The notes below the pieces were generated by a model. It ran no database searches. It saw only the letters and a program-made list of their open reading frames with translations, and was not told the origin of the DNA. From Dryobates pubescens (Eukaryota; Chordata; Aves; Piciformes; Picidae), in NCBI RefSeq assembly GCF_014839835.1, contig NC_071644.1, forward strand, positions 4,379,266 to 4,443,265: 64,000 bases of DNA, read 5' to 3'. Shown piece by piece: positions 43,203 through 56,941 of this stretch. Both the position numbers and the translations under genes were made by a program. Position 1 is the stretch's first letter, and each line of letters starts with the position of its first letter.

Positions 43203-45654
43203 CTGAAGACAAATAAGAAGTAGCATAAACAAAGGAGCATACATATTTTTCATCACATATTCCCCAGTTTGCCAGTGGCTTTGGGTACTTTCCTTATGAC
43301 TCCTGTCCCTGATCCAACAGCCACAGTCCTCAAAGTATTATGGACACTACTCTCTTCCTGTTTCTCAGCAGATAATCACATCTGGCAGAGCAGGAAGGAT
43401 TGAAAGGGACAGACTCAGTTCTCCACAGAAAACTTGGGAAACAAAGACTTCCAGCATTACATATGCCCCTGCAGCTTTAAAACCAGCTTGTTGATAGCAA
43501 GGCTGAATTACCCTGCTTACAAGACAAGGTCATCTCTAGCTCCTTTTCCATACTGCTTTACCTCTAATCACATCTATGTGACACCAGACAAGCACAAGTC
43601 TAAAAGAAAATGTTTTTACAGAAGCCAGAGCAATGTGGCTCCAGCTGGAGTACAATGCTTACTCCTCTTCACTGACTGGAAGTCCAGTTCAGATCTCCTC
43701 CACACCTGTATTTTCTCCAGGGCTGATAGGACAAGTAGTGCCTCAACTTAAGGTACTGTTAAGCTGCTTAACAGGTGAAAATTTGTTCATGTGTTATGCT
43801 ACAGCCCTGCAAAAGTTCAAGGCTATGAAGGCAAATTTCTGTTTGTCCACATTTACACATCCAGAGACTCTACATAGTCCCCTGACCTGGAAAGGCTACA
43901 GCATAGATAGAGATGGGGGACCTAATTTGCAGTCTAGCCACTAAGTCAGATAGTTACACGTCTCACACTCATGCTGAGCACAGCTTTCTAACAGGTTAAC
44001 AGGTAAATGCAATTTGAGGGGCCCATGCTTTCATTCCTTCAAATTTTAAAAGCAAGTTGTCATTCACTCTGTCATACTAACCACCATTTTTCCCCATCCT
44101 CTTCTAAAAAATTACAATGGGATTGTGAAAGACACATAGACTTCTATTTTCTTAAGAAAACTCTACCCAATCTGAAATCAATGCCCGCTGGCTTTTGCAA
44201 ACATACTCCAATACCAGAAAGCTGCTTGTCAAATTACACTCATTCTCTTCCAAGAGTCAGCATCTCAGCCTTAGTAATCCCAGTTTGCAAACAGGCTGTT
44301 TGTCCTTCTCACATGCAAACTCTTTGAGTAATCCTCACAAACTGGGGAATAAACCTAATTACTAAAGCCACAGGAGACAGTCATGCAGTGTTGCAGTTAT
44401 CTTTGGGAACTGTTACTGCCTTTCATATGTCACCAAGTGTACCATGAACAGAAAGGTTCCACTACTTTTTCCAGAAGCTGGCAACTACAGACTGAACAAA
44501 GCATAACTGCTGCCTTTAGGTTGTCTGAAGTACAACCACAAAATGCACTGGACTTGTGCACTGTAGAAGCTCTCCTTGCATCCCAGGAATATCCAGATAA
44601 CTAGCAACATATCACTAAAGTGTGTTATAAAGGATTTCAACTGTGAAAGGACATGAAACCATCATGTTCATCAGTGATGTTTTGTTCCATGGAACACTTG
44701 GAACCTGGCACTGGACCACTTTATGCTCAACAACCTAACTATGACCTATTTTCTTAATAATTCATGCAATATTTAGTTCTCCATTACAGTTTTTCTTACA
44801 GATTCCAGGTTCTCAACACACATTCTTAATTTCAGTCTCATTGAGATCAGGAAGAGACAGTTAATCCTATCCAAAAGGCAACAAGATTTTATGAAGTGCT
44901 TTTAAAAAACTTCTAAGGACAAAAGTAAGGACTCAAAGCAAGCTGCACATTTTGCAGTGTCCATGACCAATGGATTTCCTATCAGCTTTAATGTTTCCAA
45001 CGCAAACATTTAACACATTGCTATTATACACACTTTGCGGCAACACATTAAGACATTAAAACCTGAAACGAATCCAATTAAGCAAGCAAAAATTGAGCTG
45101 ATCAATGCTTTTCTGTTGTGAGAAGCAAATTAAACAGTGCAGTTCTTGAAAAGTACATCAAACTCTTTCAAGTGAATGCCATTTCAGCATTATGGTAACA
45201 ATGGCAGACCCATATCAAACACCTAAGCATTGCACAGACAATGCCAATTTTCCATCCCCACAGACCAAGGCTGATTCTTTTCTTGTTGCAAGTTGGGATC
45301 AGTAAATGGACCAAGATTAGGCTTCACACACCTTAGAAACTTGATTTTCCCCTATCTTACAAACTGAAGCATCATTGCCATTGCGTGAGCCTCTCACTGC
45401 CACTCTCAAAGCCACAAGCACATAGAAAGGTCTTCCCTGAGCCACAGAGAGGGCAGTCACTGCTCCAGCAGCCTTTCCCATTGCTGCCATCCACGAATGG
45501 GTTGGTGTCCTGGGATGTTGTGGCTGCAGTGGGAGGGCCATCACCCACAGCGCCAGCTCTGAGGAGCCATTTTCAGGCCTGCTCTCAGCTGGCACACCTC
45601 AGGCCCCCTCAGCATCTCCAAGGGCTCCATCTCTCCCTACAGGCACTTACTCAC
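43203..45654 (-). other. C1orf167 first intron (predicted)
   Basis: This is about 2.45 kb between the candidate first exon and the large exon. Nothing coding or repetitive was recognised; the 43.4-44.7 kb plus-strand ORFs have no family features. Confidence 0.4.
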
Positions 45655-46340
45655 TCTGATAGCCACCGCTGGACATGCCGCTGGACCTCAGGGACGGGAC
45701 ACACGCCTCTCTGTGCCTCCCAGCACAAGGGCAAACCTGCAGCTTTGTCCCCTGCTAATGCCCAAAACCCGGCAGCAAGCCCGCTCCAGCTGCGTTCACC
45801 GTAAGCAGCTTATCCCCCGCGATTAGCAACGCCGCCTGTCACTGGGGCTGCAGATGGCCACAGGAAAGCCGCTCTGCCCCACGGCTAATTAAAGTCCTGT
45901 GGGCGGTACAGATGAAGCAGGGCCCGGCTCATACCTCCCTCGGGGCGGCTTCCCCTCCTCCTGGCCGCGGCTCCTGTCAGCGCGCTGGGCGGCACTGAGT
46001 CCCCAGGGGAGCGTGGGCGAGGCCGGGCTGGGGCGCGAGGCTGGGCGGGAAAGCGGGAGGCGCGTGCGGGACGGTAGCGCTGAGGGAGAGCCTCGCACCG
46101 GGCGGCCCGTGGTTAATCCTAGCGCTCATCGCCCGCACAGCCCACAGCGCCAGGCCCTGAAGATTTAAAAAACAAAGCAAAACGACCTGAGCAGAACACA
46201 GCACCTGCTGCACGGCTGGGTGAGGAGATCCCACTGACAAGCTCCGAGTAGCCCCGTGGTGAAGCGAGGCTGCCCGGGTCAGAGAAGCTGGGCTGCAGAA
46301 TCCCCACAGGCCCTGCTGAGCCAGGTATTGACCCGAGAGC
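45640..46340. promoter_or_regulatory. CpG island upstream of C1orf167
   Basis: This is a GC- and CpG-rich tract standing out from AT-richer flanks. It lies upstream of the C1orf167 coding exons and downstream of AGTRAP, and contains the candidate first coding exon at 45655-45676. It is most simply the C1orf167 promoter. Confidence 0.65.
45655..45676 (-). CDS. Candidate first coding exon of the C1orf167 orthologue
   Basis: On the minus strand an ATG with G at -3 opens MSSGGYQ and then a single A before a strong donor, GTGAGTAAG. The one leftover base matches the phase needed by the 41332-43202 exon, making a Lys codon across the junction. It sits at the edge of a CpG island. The support is phase, donor strength and position only; the frame is also open for a short way upstream. 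Confidence 0.45.
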
Positions 46341-46623
46341 GTTGGTGCTTGTTGGAAGCACTTCCAAAACGAACATCCCCTCCTCAGAAGCCAGGAGAGG
46401 GGTCTTGTATCACTACCTTTCTGATTTACTGCCCAAAACCATCGTCCTTGAGCGTAACCTCTGGCCTCGCTCTGCTCCCCTGAACTTCCAGACCTGCTGA
46501 ATTCTCCAGAGAAAAGGACCAGGAGGATAGCTGGACAGGTATCAGTAGATTAATGGCATCTTTGGGATGGAGAATGGCTGGGAAGATCTTGCCAGATGGG
46601 ACTTGCTAGATGTTAATGCAAAT

Positions 46624-46960
46624 ATCACAGAATAGTAGGGGTTGGAAGGGATCTCTAGGGATCATCTAGTCCAAATCCTACTGCTAATGCAGGGTCACCC
46701 AGAGCAGGTTACCCAGGATCACAATGTCCAGGTGGGTTTGGAATCTCTCTAGAGAAGGAGATTCCTCTTGTTGCAGCACTCAGCACCCTCACAGCAAAGA
46801 CATTTTTTGTCCTGTGTTTCAGTTTGTGCCTGTTGCTCCTTGTCCTATCACTGGGCACCACTGAAAAGAGTCTGACCCCATCTTCTTGCTCCCCACCATT
46901 TAGATACTGATATGCATTGAGAAGATCCTCTCTCAGTCTGCTTTTCTCCAAAAAGCACTG
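46624..46960 (-). mobile_element. CR1 LINE 3' fragment
   Basis: This is about 340 bp in reverse orientation, beginning with the CR1 3' end signature (TCACAGAATAGTAGGGGTTG and GGGATCATCTAGTCCAA) and continuing through the 3' region. It lies between AGTRAP and the CpG island upstream of C1orf167. Confidence 0.92.
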
Positions 46961-48729
46961 CATTTAAAACAGTTGTTTTGTGCTTCAGAGGTCTAGGGAA
47001 GAAAAGAGTACTTCAATGCATTATTCAGGGATCCATATTGTCAGTGAACATTTCTGAAGGGCTGAAAAAAAACTTCATGTAAAAGCCTGCTCTGCAACTT
47101 CACAGGCTCCAGAATTTTCTGCCCACCCTTCCCCATCTGCCACAAGAGTAGAGTGACTATGCTTTGTTGTATGGCAGGCTGCAAAACGAATGCACAACAC
47201 TCATGAGGAGAATAAAACATATTACTGTGATTATATGGTGTTTACCATGTGTTTGGTTCAAGCATAAATGATGATGATCCAGGTAGAGCACCAGGACACT
47301 GTAGTGCTTCTGAGCACAGTGGAAGAAGCGTTTGCTTATGTTTAAAGTAATCAAACTAGGGAGAAAATTGCTTCATTTAAAAAATACAAATAGCATAGTT
47401 GTCTACTAGAGGTTAGACCAAAGTTAACAGGGCTCTTGGTCATGAAAGAATCAATGCAGCAGCAGGTCTTGTCAAGATCACTGCAACTGCAGAGAAACAG
47501 ATGAAAATGAACCTGCTTCAGAAAACCACAGATTTTTTCCTAGCACTAGTATTTTTCATTCTGCCAAAGCTGACATACTCTTTTTCTTGAAAAACAATCT
47601 TGTGGGGGCTTTTTGTGGTTTTTTTTTGGTGTGGTGGTTTTTTGTTGTTGTTGTTGTTTGGGTTTTTTTGTTTGTTTTTAAAATTTTACCTGCAAGCCAC
47701 AGCAGGGCAGATTTGTTGTGCATAGACTTGAGTGTATAGTTTGTCACACCCCACAGAGCCCACCGAGCCCACCACTGTTGTATAAATAAACCCATCTTTT
47801 TACTAGACCACCCTCCCACCCACATATTTACAAGCAGTACCCTCTACTTATCCCAGTAAAGCTCAGACTAAAAGCCATGGAAGCCCTGTAGACCTTCCCC
47901 CATAACAACTCTCCTAGGCTGTCTGGCTATAGTCCCAATCCCTGAGGAATACCTAAATTTTTAAATGAGACATAGATGAGCAGGGTAAGTTTCCAACACA
48001 GAAAAAATGTATTCATTTTATAGTTTTCTTAGAAAAATGGAACATGACAAATTCTGTTAGGCAGCTGAAGGCAAAAGGACATTTCAAGGCACAGAGTATC
48101 TATAATCTACATTCAACAGCCATTTTAGGTAACCTGAAGGACATTCAACTTGCATAAAAGTATCAGTGAATAAAGCCCAAGACTAGATACTGGGAGCACA
48201 AGCAGCTCCCTGGCCCAGTTTTATACCAGCCCCAGCTTTGTGCAAACCACCACAGCTAGCATAGGGAGTTATGGTCATAAAATCCCAGTTCACCATCCAA
48301 ACCAGCCCTCAGGAACTCCCAAATGCTTCCTGGAAACATACCTGCATAAAAGCAGGCTAAATTATATTGTTTAAGGGCAGTCTATAAGACTTTTAAAGAC
48401 AGCTTGTCCAGGAGTATTTTGACTGGTTCCCTTACAGTAGACAGCATGTGCATCACAAGATTGGAAGAAGTGCATCCACTCACATCCAGGGAGGAATTTA
48501 GGAGGAGAGAGGAAAGGAGAGTATCAGGATTACAAAGAGTCACAGTGCTTAATAAATAGTCTCTGAGATCTTCTGGACTTACTGCAGGAACTCATCTGCC
48601 TAACCTTCCAGATTCACTCCTGTCTGCTCAGTAGTAGGTCTTGCTCCATCAGAACAGACTGGGGAAGAGTGGAAGGCTAGAAAGGGTGAGGGAAACTTCT
48701 GCTCTCAATTCTCTGTTGCAGGAAGGGCC
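46961..48729. other. Spacer and probable AGTRAP 3' UTR
   Basis: The right part should be the AGTRAP 3' UTR, starting after the stop at 48730-48732. No canonical minus-strand AATAAA was found; a weak variant TATAAA lies at 48017-48022. A T/G-rich simple repeat sits at 47609-47679. No coding exon was recognised. Confidence 0.35.
47609..47679. repeat. T/G-rich simple repeat with (GTT)5
   Basis: A low-complexity tract of T runs and G, with five consecutive GTT units at about 47644-47658. Confidence 0.85.
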
Positions 48730-51700
48730 TCAGTATGGCTGCTGGGCTGTCCTGCTTGAGTCAGGCCACTGTGAAGGGGCATCTTGCTGATCAATTGGTT
48801 CATAGGTGCTGCGATCCCGGCCTGCACTGCTGACATCTGAATGGAGAGAGAAGAGAACAAGCTTGGAAAAACCCAAAAAGCACAAGAAGTGAATCCTCTA
48901 GAAGAAACCTACAGCTCAGAAGCTGCTCTACCAGCTCCCCAACACCTGTGTGCTGTGATGCTCAGTACTCAGGCAGGAGGTAGGAAAATTCATCCTTCCA
49001 ACAAAGACGAAATAACTGAGATGCATTTGAACATACCCTGTTGTTCCCCAAGAACTGTCTTAGCAGCCACATGACTATGAGAAAGAAAGACCCAAAACAC
49101 TACATAGCAGTGTAACAGGCTCCTGTAATGTACTTTAGCAAGATTAACTTTATGAGATCTAGTGAAAAAATGAACATACAGGAGCAGCAGGAACCAGGGC
49201 TAGCTGATAGCAGAGATTTAAGAACCCAATTCATCCACAAACCACTCCTCCCAACAGCTCAGCTGTGCCTCAAGCATGCCACACCACAGCAGTACTCCCC
49301 CAACTGCACTATGAACACTTTTCCCATGGTAGGAGACTGGTACAAAGTCATGTTACTGTCCAGGAGATAGATAAGAAAAGTCCAAAAGTGAATGTGCATA
49401 GACAGATCTTTATCTACAGGCCAAGCATTTGCCATGGCTAGGAGGCAATCTGAATCAAAGGTGGGCACAAAACCAGATGAGAAGTTTGTTCTATGCAGCA
49501 AGGATGCTGCCAAGCAACAAAAAAGGATTTTGCTTCACAGGAAGCATTTTCTTCTCTCTAAGTAGCATAGGTGACAGCTTTCAAACACTGTAATACAGTT
49601 ACACCATCCTCTGTCCTGCACAGCCTCACAAGTAAGGAGGAAAGATAACTGTGCTAGGATGCTGGGTTTGCCAGGGTGAACCTCCACACAGCAAACAATC
49701 CCTTGCAGCTGCCCCAGAATGAAACAGCACCAGGCATGCTTGGTGAAGAAGCTGACTGAGATCCAGAACACCCAGCCATGGCCCCCTCTCTCTGGCAAGG
49801 CTGTCACATTATCATTTGCAAGCACAACCAGAAGAAAAATTAGTGCCTCCAGGCAAAGTCATACAAGGTAAACATCAATCTCAATTTCCAAGTGAAGAAA
49901 TGGAGGTCCAAAGCAATCAAGGTAGTTAGGATACTTGAGGCCCAGAGAAATCATGGACTTAGAAATCCAGTTTATTTCCTTCCCAAGCATAATCCAGCGA
50001 GGGGGGATGCAGCCTCTACATTCCCCCAAGAAGGAAAAGAATGGGTTGCCAAAGACAGAAGGACAGCCAAAAGCACACACAAATGCAGGAGGAAGAAAGG
50101 AAAAGCCTTTCAGTTATGTTGAATAAGAGACAGCAGTGGTATCAATGCCATTGTGGGCAAAATAGCTGTCAGACAAAGACTTCACGTCTGCATGGGACGA
50201 GAGGAAGAATGTAAGTTTAAGGCCTAAGACAGTAGAACCACAAAATGGGAGAACAGACATGAACAAGAGAGAGCAAGCACTCCCTGGAAAGGGCTCGGTC
50301 TGAAGGGCAAGGTGGTCTCCTCAACATCAGAAGAGGTGACTCACACTGACATGGAAGCAGAGGAAGCATCCTACCTATGTTAAAGGTGCAGTCTCCTCCA
50401 CGCTCCCGACACATTTGATACACCAAATAGCAGGACACAGGTTTGAGAAGGAAGCTGAAGATGACCATGCCTACACTGAAACGCTTCAGATCAGTGAGAT
50501 CCTTGTTTGAAGGGTAGAAGAGAGAGATGTGAATTATATCTGTGACAACTGTGAGCAGCAGGCCAAACAGGAACTGGAAACAAAGAGAAAATGGAACATG
50601 AACTGAATAGAGGATTCACCACTCTAACAATCAGTGACAGCTGGTTTGCTGTGAGATCTATGTTCACTCAATTGTGCCTTCACCCCAGTCTCACACACTG
50701 CTAACCCCTGACATTGCCCCACGTAAACAGAGATACCTAAATGCATGATCTCTTATGTGTTTTCTTTACATCTGTCAGACAGCTTCTCGTGACAGGATTC
50801 TTTGTTTCTGCTTGCCAGCCTCTCTAATGTTCAGAGAAGGCTATAACCCCTCCAAGTGAAGCATATTAAATGCTTTGAGTCTTCCCTTTGGCATTGCAAG
50901 TCGTAAGAGTAAGTAAAGACGTAATCGAACATGCCTCACCTCTGAGAAGCAAAGTAAGTACTAGAGAACACTTCTCACCATAGCTTACAGTGCTGATAGA
51001 TTTATATGCTCTCTTACTAAAAATCAGAACAACCCAAACAGGAATTTGACTCCTTCACTGCTGTATTTGAAAGAGCTGAAAATCATCACTAACTCAGAGC
51101 AGTTGTCTCTGCCCTCCACCCTCTCCACAGCCTGGTGGAGGCGTGTAGCATCACACTCACCATCGTGATGGCATCAAGGGAATCTCGCTGCACAATGGCC
51201 CAGATCCCCACTGCAAGGACACTGAAATTTCCCCAGGCATAGGAGGCTGGAAACATGTAATTCATGCATCCCCTGGAAAAGAAGACAAAAAAACCAGCCC
51301 ACATTCACAATATGCCTGCAACATTTTGTATTCATCCCTCTTCCCGCACAAACATCTCACTCTTGGTGTAAGGATCTTCTTGCACACAGACAGGCACAAA
51401 CAGGGAGCGTTGATTCCCTGAGAATGTCCCATTCCTAGTTTGAAGGAATTCCCACTTCTCTCACCCATGTCAGGCCAGTTGCCAATCACTCACCACACTG
51501 TGAGCAGCCAGTGTACCATAATGATAACCTAGGGAAAAAAAAAAAGAAAGAGAGGAAGGCAGGTCAGCAAGTTGGCAGAACTCTGGAACGATTGACATGA
51601 ATGACACCATCTTATTTCTGAGGGGTGGGTAGAAGAGTACCCTGGACACATGAACCAGTGTAGAAAGCTTGTGAAGCAACTGGGACAGTGAAAACACAAA

Positions 51701-54700
51701 CTCATTTTTCTCTGCTTCTGTTGCTGAGTATTTCCTGTGGTGCTACACTGTAGTCATTCATTATTGCTGTCATCTCTGTCGACAGTTGATTCAGAGTCCA
51801 CTTACGCTTTTCTAAATGGGCTATTGATTTTGGAACTCCAGAAGAGTTTGTATAGAAACCCAGGCAATCTGATTCCCACTCTGCTAGCATGGTTTATACA
51901 TGACCAATCTGACATCCCATCACCAACAAGTCCATGGACAGTCGTGCCCACAGCTCTCAGCAGTTTCACTCCAGTCCTCAGTAAATCCTCCTTTCACCTC
52001 CTTCCAGTCTGTTCAGTTCAGTGGTTCAATTTCACTGCAGTATTTACACACCTGAAGGCATCTTCTAGGAAAGAATCTGAGAACCTCTTCTCATTTCCTG
52101 TGAAGCCACCAGGGCCCAAATGCTGGCAGTGCCCTAAGCAGCAGTAAGATAATGCTGTCACAGTTTCTGTGTTTTGCAAACATCCTTAATGATCCTGATC
52201 CTTGTGCTCAAGGAGACAAATCCAAGAAGAAAGCACCTTACTGTAACAAGTGACATGAGGATTCTCTTATCCAGCACCTGACATTTCTGTAACCAAGGAG
52301 ACATACTCCACATGTTTATTAAGACAGCAGATGGGAACGAGAAAACACCATTGCAACTTCTTCTATACCTATAACCACGTGCCCACTCACTTTTGAGCCT
52401 GCTGGCCAATTTCATCTGAAGGAGATCACTCATATTCACTCTCTAAATAGTTGGAAAAACAAGATTATGGGAGACAGCCTCTGTTAGCAGCCTTGGAAAA
52501 GAAAGGCTGAAGCCTGGACGTATCAGAGGATCCATGGAAAACAAGCAATCTTCCATTTTTTTCCTGTGAGAAAGGCTCCAACTGGCATTTATAATAACTT
52601 CAGTACAAAATAAATACCTGCAAACCCACTCTGAAGCAGCTCCCTCACTCCCATAAACAAACAAAAAAAGAAAACTGGGAAATGAATTAAGTAGCAAAAG
52701 GCTAAATGACTCAGCTGACAGAAAAGCTGCATGCAGAAGCATTAAGATATTAAAAAAAAAACAAACACAAAATAGAGATCTACTGACACCCTGCTACATT
52801 CATTGACTTAAACCATCTATCCGTGCTCCAACTTAATAAAAAACTAGTGACTAGAGAAGAGCTAGTGACCAATGAAGCCGTGACAAGAGTGAAGCACAGC
52901 CAAGAAATCAACAGGAGTTGACACATCTGCTGTGGCTCACACTGCCCTGCCAGCATACCATAATGTAGATACCTTCTGAGAAGACAAAGCTTTGCCTCAC
53001 TGCAGGACCTTAGCACAGCTGCTGAACATTCACCCTGAGTAGCCTCGACTTTGTTCTAACTTCAAACAGTTTTTTATTAATGATCTTTCTATAATTGTTC
53101 ATGAAAGCCTACAAAATGCTTCAGCACCACGTCATCCCCCCACCTTTACCTTCTCCCTGATCCACAGAGACTGGCCAGAAACTGCTAATCACTAAAATAC
53201 AAGATGTTCTTGGATAAGAATGGAGATGTGCAAATAGCATTTACTCAGGAGATTATCACAACATCAGGGAAATTCTTAATTAGCTAGTATTTAATTGCAC
53301 ATTACATACCCACAAGATCCCTCAAGGCTCACCAGTTAATAAAATTAGGCAGGGTGATTTATTTTTTTTAAGGAGCTGTCTAGATCAATATTGCAGTTAT
53401 TAATTTATGAAGGATGCTTAGTTATCAGCACAAAGTCAGGTAAACTAGAGCTGATGGTATGAGGGGCTGCTGAAATAAACCCTAGGCATCCCCTTCCTAA
53501 CAGTTCTTCAGGGCACTATGGAATTATCTGGTAGTCTTGGTATACTTTAACATAGAAAATGTAGTGTTAATGCAAAACATTCTTTAAGGCTACAGTCACT
53601 GTGTGAGATTAGACAATTTGCAGACAGTCTCCTGATGAGACAACAGAAGAATTTACATTTTTCCCATCTGTTCTAGGATTTGTCTGTACCTAAGACAGAC
53701 ATAGATGTTTTCTTCTGAGAAAATAACTCCTAAGATTTGAACTAGTGCCAAGAGCAGAAAATAAGAAAGGTGGGGCCTTTGTCTTCCTCCCTTCTAGGCA
53801 GAAGGATGACCATGTGATTAAAAGCATCCTTCTGGAAATTAGGAAAAGCTAAGGGGAAATCCTAACTCCTCTGCAGATCCCAACATGTGATGAAACTAAT
53901 TGCCAAGCACAAGAAGAGCCTGGGTGTCATTAGATGGGAACAGGAACTCACTCCTTTAAACATGCTCCAGCACAGAACCTAGCACAAGGCTGAATTCTAA
54001 CTAAGTTTAAAATTACACATTTCCAAATCACAATTATTTTCTTGTAGTACTGAACTTTTTTACTTTACTTTGTGGTTTGGGTTTTTTTGATCTTGGTTGA
54101 TTGGTTGTTTGGACTCTTTTGTTTGGTTGGGGTTTTTTTAATTATTTTGAGGGTGAGCTCATCTATTTTATGACACATTCACCTGAACATACTAACCAAG
54201 ATACAGATCTGAGTAGCCACCGGTGAGAATGCTCCACATTGTTCTAACGACAGTGCTGCTAATGAGAGTGGTTAGGCAGAGGAACAGGCTGTCTAGTGGG
54301 GCTCTTCCCTTGGGGATTTTTAAAAGTCAGCTGAATTCTGATTTGAGCTATTTGATCTAACTTTGAAGTCAGCTTTGCGCTGAGCAGGAGGTTGGACTAG
54401 ATGATATTCAGAGGTCTCTTTTTTGTCAAATTTATTTTATGATGCTGTGACCCAGAATTTAAAAATGCCCCATAAAACACATGTTTCCAGGCACATGGAT
54501 GGTAGAACATTGTCCAGGCTTGATCAAACTCAGCCTTCATATCTGGAGTCTCTGCACAGCTACTGCAGTAATCCTAGGTGTCAAGCATTCACCACAGAAA
54601 TACGGCTGTGCTGCTTCCCACATGCTTTGCTGAGCACTACAATTAGACTTGAGCAAGTAGATGCTGTTTCATGAGCATGTTCCTCATCCACTCTAGGGCA

Positions 54701-56941
54701 AAGCCTGCTTACATTAGTTTTATAGCTCTGCAAGTAACTTCAAGAGAGACCTCAAGGCCAAGACATTGCTATGTCCTGGCACAAACACAGCTCAGTCATG
54801 CAGTTTTCTTGGAACTGCTTCTATCACGAGGCTCATCTTCTTAATCTCACAGAAACTGTAAGCAGCTCATGCCAATGAATAGCAGTAGTGTGTGTACTTT
54901 CCAGTCCCTTTCCGAGTAAGAATCCTTCCAGCTTTTGTGCTAAGTTTCAGGGAATCAGGCCCTAACTCAGAAGCAGTGCAAAGATGCAGGTACAGTTATT
55001 GACTCCCTATTCCCCAGCTCTTCAGCCCCAGAGCAATATCAACAACAAAGAAATTCTTAATGCTGATAGCAGTTTGCCCAGGACAAGCTCACTGTTATCT
55101 AGTAGAGATTTGGGAATGGTTGTCTGAAACCAGACAAGAAAGGCAACACTTCAGTTGTGTTGTCACAGTGACTCCTTCATTCAAGTCTGTGTTTTTCATC
55201 TCCCCTGTCTCTGTTTCTCCCATGGCAGAACATGGATTTCATGTTGGCAAACTTTTTAAATTAAATGGCCTTATTTTTCACTCTTGTTGTAGCAAGGGAA
55301 AAACAAAACAAAAGCCAACAAAGCAATCAGTTACAAAACGAAGCAGAAGGCAAGATCTTTTAATCTTCCTAGTGCCCTGGGAGTCACATAATAGTCCAAA
55401 CTTGTCAGAGCAAAGTATCAGCCAGTTTCCAGAATGTAATATAATCCACATGCCAGGCCTTGAAAACCCCATTTGTTTACTTGCCTCTAACAATGAAAGA
55501 TGCTTTTCTTGGTGAACTAGTAAGAGGGGGGAACATCTTTATATGAACACCAAGCTTTTATTTAGCAGTCATGTGAAAACCTTCCCATACAAAGATGAAT
55601 TCCTAACTGATAATATTATCCTCCCGCCCTACCTGGAGGCAGCCTATTCCAAAGCCACTACTCATAACTTTATGAATTAAGAGCACAAAACCCTTGAAAT
55701 GACCAGTAGTGCTTTCATTCTCTGGGCAAAGTTTGAACCAAAGAAAGCACCTACAACTTGTTGTACAAAAAAAGTAGCAAAGTTGGGGAAAAGACACACA
55801 CACCTAGAAATCTCAGGGCTCTGAAAATAGGCCAAAAAAAGCGAAAAAACCCGTATCAACATAGAAGCATAGAATCGTAGAATGGTCTGGGTTAGAAGTG
55901 ACCATAAAGATCATCCAGTTCAAACCTCTCTGCCTTGGCCAGGATCACCTTCCACTAGACCAGATGGCCTAAGGCCCCATCCAACCTGATCTTGAACACT
56001 TCCAGGGACAGAGCACCCACAGCTTCCCTGGGCAACCTGTTCCAGTGTCTCACCACCTTCACTATAAAGAGTTCTTCCTAATATCCAGTCTAAATTTATC
56101 TATCTAACATCAAAAGCAAAAGTGATTGTAGCATATTCCAACTTTTCCACTTTTCCCAAAGTGAAAAATGTAACATAACTGTGGTTCAGTTCCTTGTTTC
56201 CCATTTCTCTGGTTATTATCCACCAAAGTTTTCTAAGTGCCCCCAGTTAAAGCCTCCCCAGCAGCAATTCCACTTATCTATCAGATAATAGGCCTGAAGT
56301 AACTGAGATCATCTTTAGAAGCTATTTTGCTTGATGAAGAAACTTTGGGTTCTAAGGATCTTGGGCAGTGTTTATCCAGGATTAGCTCTGGTCAGCTGAG
56401 CTGAAAACCTCCATGGACACAAGTTAATCACCAGTCGTTGTCCAAGCTCAGTCTCTGGTCACTTGAGCAAGGTCTCTAACTAAGTAAAGAGAGACCCTTG
56501 GAGGCACTGCTTACCGAGCTTAACGGCTACAAGCTGTTGTAACATAAGTTCGCGAAGCTAAAAAGTTTAGAAACTCCCGTCTCCATCCACGGAGGCCTCC
56601 ACACCTCCCGAACAGGCCCTAAGCCGGGTCCTGGTTCAAGCGCAAAGCCTTCAGCGTGCAGTTGGAGTGGGCAGGCCGGGCTCAGCGCTCGCTCCCCGGG
56701 ACACCACCCGGCCTCCCCTCTCCTCTGCTTCCCCGAGCCGAAGAACGGCGCTGCCGCCCCGGCCAAACCTCCCGCAGCCCTTCCGCACCTCACAGTGGGG
56801 CCTTGGCCAGCGGCGCGCAGCCCCAAGCCCCGCCGCGGGCAGCCTGCTCTCGCCGACCGAACCCGAGCGGCCCGGCCCGGGCACCCGGCAGCGCCTCAGC
56901 CCCACTGCCCTTACCTTGAGGCTGACAGCAGGCAGCTCCAT
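48730..56941 (-). CDS. AGTRAP: Angiotensin II receptor-associated protein (ATRAP), complete
   Basis: ATRAP is a small multi-pass membrane protein that binds the C-tail of the angiotensin II type 1 receptor and promotes its internalisation. Five coding exons join in phase: 56915-56941, 51494-51528, 51161-51272, 50375-50573 and 48730-48836. They total 480 nt, 159 aa, the same length as human. The start MELPAVSLK matches human MELPAVNLK. Hydrophobic segments lie at about residues 10-24, 30-50, 58-78 and 90-112. The block SYAWGNF then AVQR-like IVQRDS-DAI, and RERGG in the C-terminal part, are family hallmarks. A polar tail from about 125 to the end (STYEPID, ending QQPY) is cytosolic. Intron 1 is long (5.4 kb) and carries two CR1 fragments. 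Confidence 0.96.
54062..54145. repeat. T/G-rich low-complexity tract
   Basis: T runs separated by G pairs (TTTGGTTGG-like), just ahead of the CR1 fragment in AGTRAP intron 1. Confidence 0.7.
54222..54452 (+). mobile_element. CR1 LINE 3' fragment, moderately diverged
   Basis: Forward orientation. The recognisable parts are the stretch with GGTTAGGCAGAGGAACAGGC and the terminal part with GAGGTTGGACTAGATGAT followed by the CAGAGGTCTCTT region. It lies in the first AGTRAP intron. Confidence 0.85.
55861..56108 (-). mobile_element. CR1 LINE 3' fragment
   Basis: Reverse orientation. It begins ATAGAATCGTAGAATGGTCT and runs through CCAACCTGATCTTGAACACT and TGGGCAACCTGTTCCAGTGT. It lies in the first AGTRAP intron, same sense as the gene. 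Confidence 0.92.

Larger units (their letters stand above)
51529..56914 (-). other. AGTRAP: AGTRAP first intron
   Basis: This 5.4 kb intron holds the T/G-rich tract at 54062-54145 and CR1 fragments at 54222-54452 and 55861-56108. The rest shows no coding exon. The short ORFs on either strand are not supported. Confidence 0.8.

Noticed and set aside
41224-43212. A single-exon gene of 662 codons on the minus strand
   Set aside because: The apparent start at 43212 is TTG, inside a pyrimidine tract leading to a splice acceptor. The 3' end runs past a good donor at 41332 into intron. It is one exon of a larger gene.
55060-55515. Plus-strand ORF of 151 codons in AGTRAP intron 1
   Set aside because: No splice context, family motif or codon bias; a chance ORF.
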